From the NCBI GenBank assembly GCA_002261195.1, contig MVBO01000035.1:1-43164 (forward strand): a DNA stretch of 43,164 bases, read 5' to 3'. Each line of letters starts with the position of its first letter. Positions within the stretch are counted from its first letter, which is position 1. Position numbers and translations under genes: made by a program. The notes beneath the pieces are model-generated. The model saw nothing but the letters and a program-made list of their open reading frames with translations. It did not search any database and was not told the origin of the DNA. Shown here piece by piece: positions 39,613-43,164 of this stretch. The DNA comes from Bifiguratus adelaidae (Eukaryota > Mucoromycota > Endogonomycetes > Endogonales).

Positions 39613-42432
39613 TCAGGGGAAGAGGGCATTGATCACCTTATCCATATCATTGCTGTACATATTCAACAGATCTCGGTTTCGTGCTTCATCGTGAAAACCC
39701 TGAACTCGTTATAAGTCTCATTTCTCCACGTTATGACCAGGGACTCACCATTTCTGCCAATCGGGTCAGATTCTGCTCCATGGTCTTTTCAGCATCGCCC
39801 GAGGGTAGCTTTTCGTGGATCCATGACGGGAGATCCGCATGTCCTTCCTCTAAATCGTCAACGAAAACGAAATCTGATCCAAAAGATGTTTCACTAGAGA
39901 TCGAGGAAGCGGAAGGTGAGGATAACAGGGAATGAGTGTCTTGCATTTGTCCCGTCTCCAAGGTAGTCACTGGTCCAAAGATCCCAATCGTATTCTGCAA
40001 CGACTGCAGAGGTCCTGAAGCTTTGCCAACCGAAGTACTTTGCGAAGGGTTTTCATCTGCGTCTTTTGTCGCTTCGTGATCGGAATCGTCGGCTTCAGAA
40101 GTGGCTGCGGAGAAATTGGAAGGAACGTAGCTTGGAGGATCACGGAAAGGATCTTCAGTGAGCAAAGGTCGAGATGACGATGTAGCATGCGACACCGCGG
40201 TAAAGGTCGAACGAGGTGTATCGGGCACCGAAGCCTTCTCCGGCTCATGCTCAGATTCTTGGAAAGTATTGGGAGCAGGAAAAACCATGGAGGCAGTTGA
40301 TCCTGCACTAAAGGATGAATCCATGTCTTGGCTGGGTTCATCCTCAACGATAATATCACACCAGAGGCGATGTCCAAATCTCTTGCCGTCGGCAGTGACT
40401 AGGCGCCAGTAGGAGACATAATGACCAGGAAGGGTAGGCGCTTGAAGATCTGCAGTCACAAAGACTTCTTCGGACTCCTTGGCCATAGGTACCTCAAAAG
40501 AGGCTAGAGATTTCATGCCTTCAATCGACATGTTGTCGCCTCCGCAATGCTGAACTTGTGTGCCTTGAGGCCAAGACACGGATCCGTCGTTACGCATCTT
40601 CCACATCTTCAAGAAACGTGTCCTTGGACGGAGTCGAGTGCCGTCAGAGATGTTGACATCCTCAACGAAGCTCGCAGAGAGACCCTTGGTCGTTTTGTTG
40701 CCAAAGCCCCCGAATGGTGATGTGTTGTTGATGGAGGTCTCGTTGGGAACTTCCCCGAATTGCCCGAATACTGATGGGCTGTTGATGGAGGCCGGTTTGT
40801 TACACACGCGACCATCATCATTTGGCTTGGATGTGCTCATAGGAATGGTGCGACAGATAGCCTTGAAAGGTACTGGAGGTTGTGAGTCCACCTTGCTGCT
40901 AATGTGAAGCACAGTCATTAGAGTGAACGAATTATGTTCATCGACAACACATACCTGACAGGGGCTCTCTCACCTACTGGAGCTTTCTCACTTGCAATGT
41001 CAACCATGCGTAGAGAAGGGAGGATAGCTTGAGGTGTGTCCCAACCGCCTCCCTTGATTGGGCGACGAAGCTTCAAAAAGACATGATTCACATCGTGACC
41101 TGGATGCGCCTTCTTCAGTGTAGGTAGAGCTTCGCAATTCTCGCATAGGTCAAAGTCATCGCACCCAGTGCACTTGTATCGGATGCCCGCGATGTGGTTT
41201 TGACAATCGTTACAGACAACGTTGGGGTGCGTCATTTTGTCTGCATACTCGTATCGCGGAGCTTCATAATCTTGAGGACGAACAATTTTGACAAACCCAT
41301 GCCGAGGATGCTCGTGGTCTGCCTTGGGGCGACAGGAATCGCACAGATCAAAGTCGGGACATTGTACGCACTTGTGGCGGGTACCCTTGATGCCCTTGTT
41401 ACAGAGATCACAGATGGCTGAATGAACAGGTGGACTGTCAATGACGGAGCATGGCGATGACGTAGTCACGGCCGGTCCTGGATAGACCTCTTTGCCCTCG
41501 TCATTGTACCCCTTAGGCTTATACTGGGGGCGCGGAAAAGGAGTATCTGGAAATCCGCCAGGGTGAGAGATGGAGCTGAATCTGTGCCAATTCGTGTGGG
41601 GAACTGTAACGGAACGATAACATTTGCTACAGAGATCGTAATCACCGCATTCTCTGCATTTGAATCTGCGTCCTCGAATGATGTTGAAGCAATGGTCGCA
41701 AACGACACCATAGTGCGTGACTGGTGGCTCATGTGGCGATTCAATGAAGGAAATTCGGGGCACCTGTTGCTCAGGCTGCTTGATAGGAGAGCACGTAGAC
41801 GGGGTGTCCACAGCGAGAGGAACATGAACAGGACCGACATTGAGGTTGGCAAAGTCATTCTCCAAAGCATTGGTCATGCCATTGACAAACGTCTGAACAA
41901 ACTTGGCAACACCGTCCAAGGAGACCTGCAGAGCATTTTCAAATTCACGCACCGAGGCATTCAAGTCTTTGCCCGTTGACCTTGGCGCCACATTAGCCAG
42001 ACTTGCTCGTTTCTCGGCTATCTCCTCCCTACTGTGCTTGATTGGCTTGGCTGGTGGCGGCTGAGCTCTTGCAAAACCGTGCGCACCTTCCTTGCGTGCT
42101 TCGTCGCGATACCAGTAAATGTCAAGACGCAAACGAACGTCCGGGTTGCCAAAGCAGAGCTGTACAGAGTTTTGAACCAGTCGCTTCCAGCTCTCGGCTG
42201 TCACCGCGCTATCAACATCGAGTAGTTTGATACAAGCGATCAACTTTGGACGCACAAGCTGAACCTATTGCCACCCGTTATCACCTTACCAAGAACGCCA
42301 AGCCAAGTCACATACCTTGGTCCTTACATCTTCAAAAGTGACCGTTTGATAGTCGGGCCAGCTGAGCGTTCTCAACTCTCCGTCAGGAAAGCGCACCTTG
42401 ATTCTTAACCTCTTTGCTTGCGAGACTTCCAT
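39613..42432 (-). CDS. NBR1: NBR1-like selective autophagy receptor (PB1-ZZx3-FW-LIR-UBA)
   Basis: Four exons, 42432-42316, 42264-40955, 40898-39749 and 39699-39613, all in frame; 887 aa. Order of parts: PB1 domain ~1-90 (KRLRIKVRFPDGELRTLSW; VTFEDVRTKV); three ZZ zinc fingers at roughly 222-270, 320-365 and 385-435 (CDHC..CRECGDYDLCSKC; CDLC..CVQCPDFDLCDSC; CNDC..CTGCDDFDLCENC); the NBR1 central FW domain ~550-650 (FLKMWKMRNDGSVSWP ... GHYVSYWRLV); a LIR-like DFVFVDDLEE near 835; and a terminal UBA (LTRLAEMGFHDEARNRDLLN), whose MGF motif is split by the last intron. It delivers ubiquitinated cargo or vacuolar hydrolases via Atg8. It is tandem with the subtilase and divergent from CDC73. Confidence 0.93.
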
Positions 42433-42744
42433 ACAAGACAAGTGAACAAGGGTGTGCTGAAAGTCTACAGCGCAACTTATGGAGTAGAGCCTAGCAAGTG
42501 CGCCCTAATGTGAACCCTTACCCTAGATTCATCACTTGACCTCAGGCCCGTGTCTGTCGATAAGGCTAAGCCATGCAAGCAATTGCTCTATACAGCGCAT
42601 TCTGTATTGCGCGAGGGATCGGAATGCTCTCTAAATCGAATCATGCATCATGTCTGCTCTCTGTGACCCGTAAAGATTGGCTTCCATGGATGCTACGCCA
42701 AGAGCGAAAATGGGTGCTGCTCCTATGCTGTGGTCATGTGATCA
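42433..42744. promoter_or_regulatory. Divergent promoter region NBR1 / CDC73
   Basis: 312 bp between divergent ATGs. A 79-codon plus frame inside (42573-42812) overlaps the CDC73 start in another frame and has no recognised motif, so I treat it as chance. Confidence 0.4.
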
Positions 42745-43164
42745 ATGTCAATCGTAGGCATCGATGCTTTGCTGCGCACCATGGCGGTCAATGGCAAGGA
42801 AGGGACCGCTGATCCACTACAGCTATTGCGCGACTTTACGATACAACAAAAGCCCTTGAAATTTACTGCAAAAGACAATGCGGTTGATCACGTTACGGAC
42901 GCAGACACGGTTCATTTTGACCATCACGCGTTCCCGGCGACGACCGCGACTACGTACTCCAAGACTGGATCTCCCGACGACTTTTATACCTTGGTTACCC
43001 TTATATTCTTGTTGCAACATGAAGCGGATGATTACGCAGCGTATTTGCAAGCGTGCATGGGTGCAGATATACCCATGGTATCGGTGATTGACAAAAAGGG
43101 AGTAGTGGACTATCTCACTGGCAAAATGACGACTTCCGCCAGTATTAAAGTTCCTACGGCGGGG
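42745..43164 (+). CDS. CDC73: CDC73/parafibromin homologue, N-terminal part (runs off window)
   Basis: 140 codons are open to the window edge without a stop or intron, so the gene is 3'-truncated only by the window. The product would be a Paf1-complex subunit acting with RNA polymerase II in elongation and histone modification. The N-terminus fits the Cdc73 N-domain: DPLQLLRDFTIQQKPLKF, TATTYSKTGSPDDFYTLVTLIFLL, HEADDYAAYLQACMGADIPM and VSVIDKKGVVDYLTGK, parallel to the family's DPLxLLRxYTIxKK, FYTLxxIxFLL and DRxxLLxYLxG blocks. The start at 42745 is the first ATG in frame. Confidence 0.85.
   Translation, partial: MSIVGIDALLRTMAVNGKEGTADPLQLLRDFTIQQKPLKFTAKDNAVDHVTDADTVHFDHHAFPATTATTYSKTGSPDDFYTLVTLIFLLQHEADDYAAYLQACMGADIPMVSVIDKKGVVDYLTGKMTTSASIKVPTAG

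Noticed and set aside
1-43164. Mobile elements, viral copies, CRISPR arrays, tRNA or rRNA genes
   Set aside because: I saw no transposase, reverse transcriptase, capsid-like gene, long terminal repeats, spaced repeat array or tRNA-like fold; a dedicated scan could still find short remnants.

Overview
The window is a eukaryotic, almost certainly fungal, nuclear fragment. Most multi-exon genes can be joined in frame through GT-AG introns of about 45-76 nt. Intergenic gaps are short, and the gene set is fungal in character: a con-10/KGG stress protein, a GH55 glucanase, a proteinase K/cerevisin-type subtilase and NBR1 with three ZZ fingers. A full-length folliculin-interacting protein and a Rieske-AIFM3 flavoprotein suggest an early-diverging lineage (for example Mucoromycota) rather than a crown ascomycete. 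That placement is inference.

Layout. 1-7.3 kb is sparse: a con-10-like gene (-), a small unknown gene, and a secreted amidase with a clear TATA box. 7.3-9.7 kb holds a secreted GH55 exo-beta-1,3-glucanase. 9.7-13.0 kb has unrecognised, partly broken coding traces and an APH-fold gene of bacterial (actinobacterial) appearance. 13.0-18.2 kb is the most unusual part: MobA and MoeA are divergent with 49 bp between them, followed by a bacterial-type bis-MGD molybdopterin oxidoreductase that carries a spliceosomal-type intron and an in-frame TAA. 18.3-22.1 kb holds a DUF1446-DUF4387 fusion and a malic enzyme, head to head. 22.2-25.5 kb has a 2-oxoglutarate/Fe(II) oxygenase and an O-methyltransferase diverging around a 24-bp perfect palindrome, then ribosomal protein L9. 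26.2-32.3 kb has an 11-exon FNIP homologue converging on a 16-exon Rieske-AIF oxidoreductase. 32.7-43.2 kb has uridine phosphorylase, a GH127-type glycosidase with an N-terminal three-repeat module, the subtilase, NBR1, and the 5' end of CDC73, which runs off the window.

Biology. The housekeeping genes (RPL9, CDC73, FNIP, NBR1) are ordinary. The Mo block stands out because eukaryotic molybdoenzymes are known to use Mo-MPT and not bis-MGD. A fungal locus pairing MobA (which makes MGD) with MoeA (which inserts Mo) and a bis-MGD-type enzyme looks like an imported cofactor-plus-enzyme cassette. The nonsense codon and unresolved 5' end of the oxidoreductase suggest decay, a sequence error, or a structure I cannot resolve.

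Exon coordinates were derived by hand from splice consensus and reading-frame continuity. No similarity search was run, so family names rest on recognised motifs.
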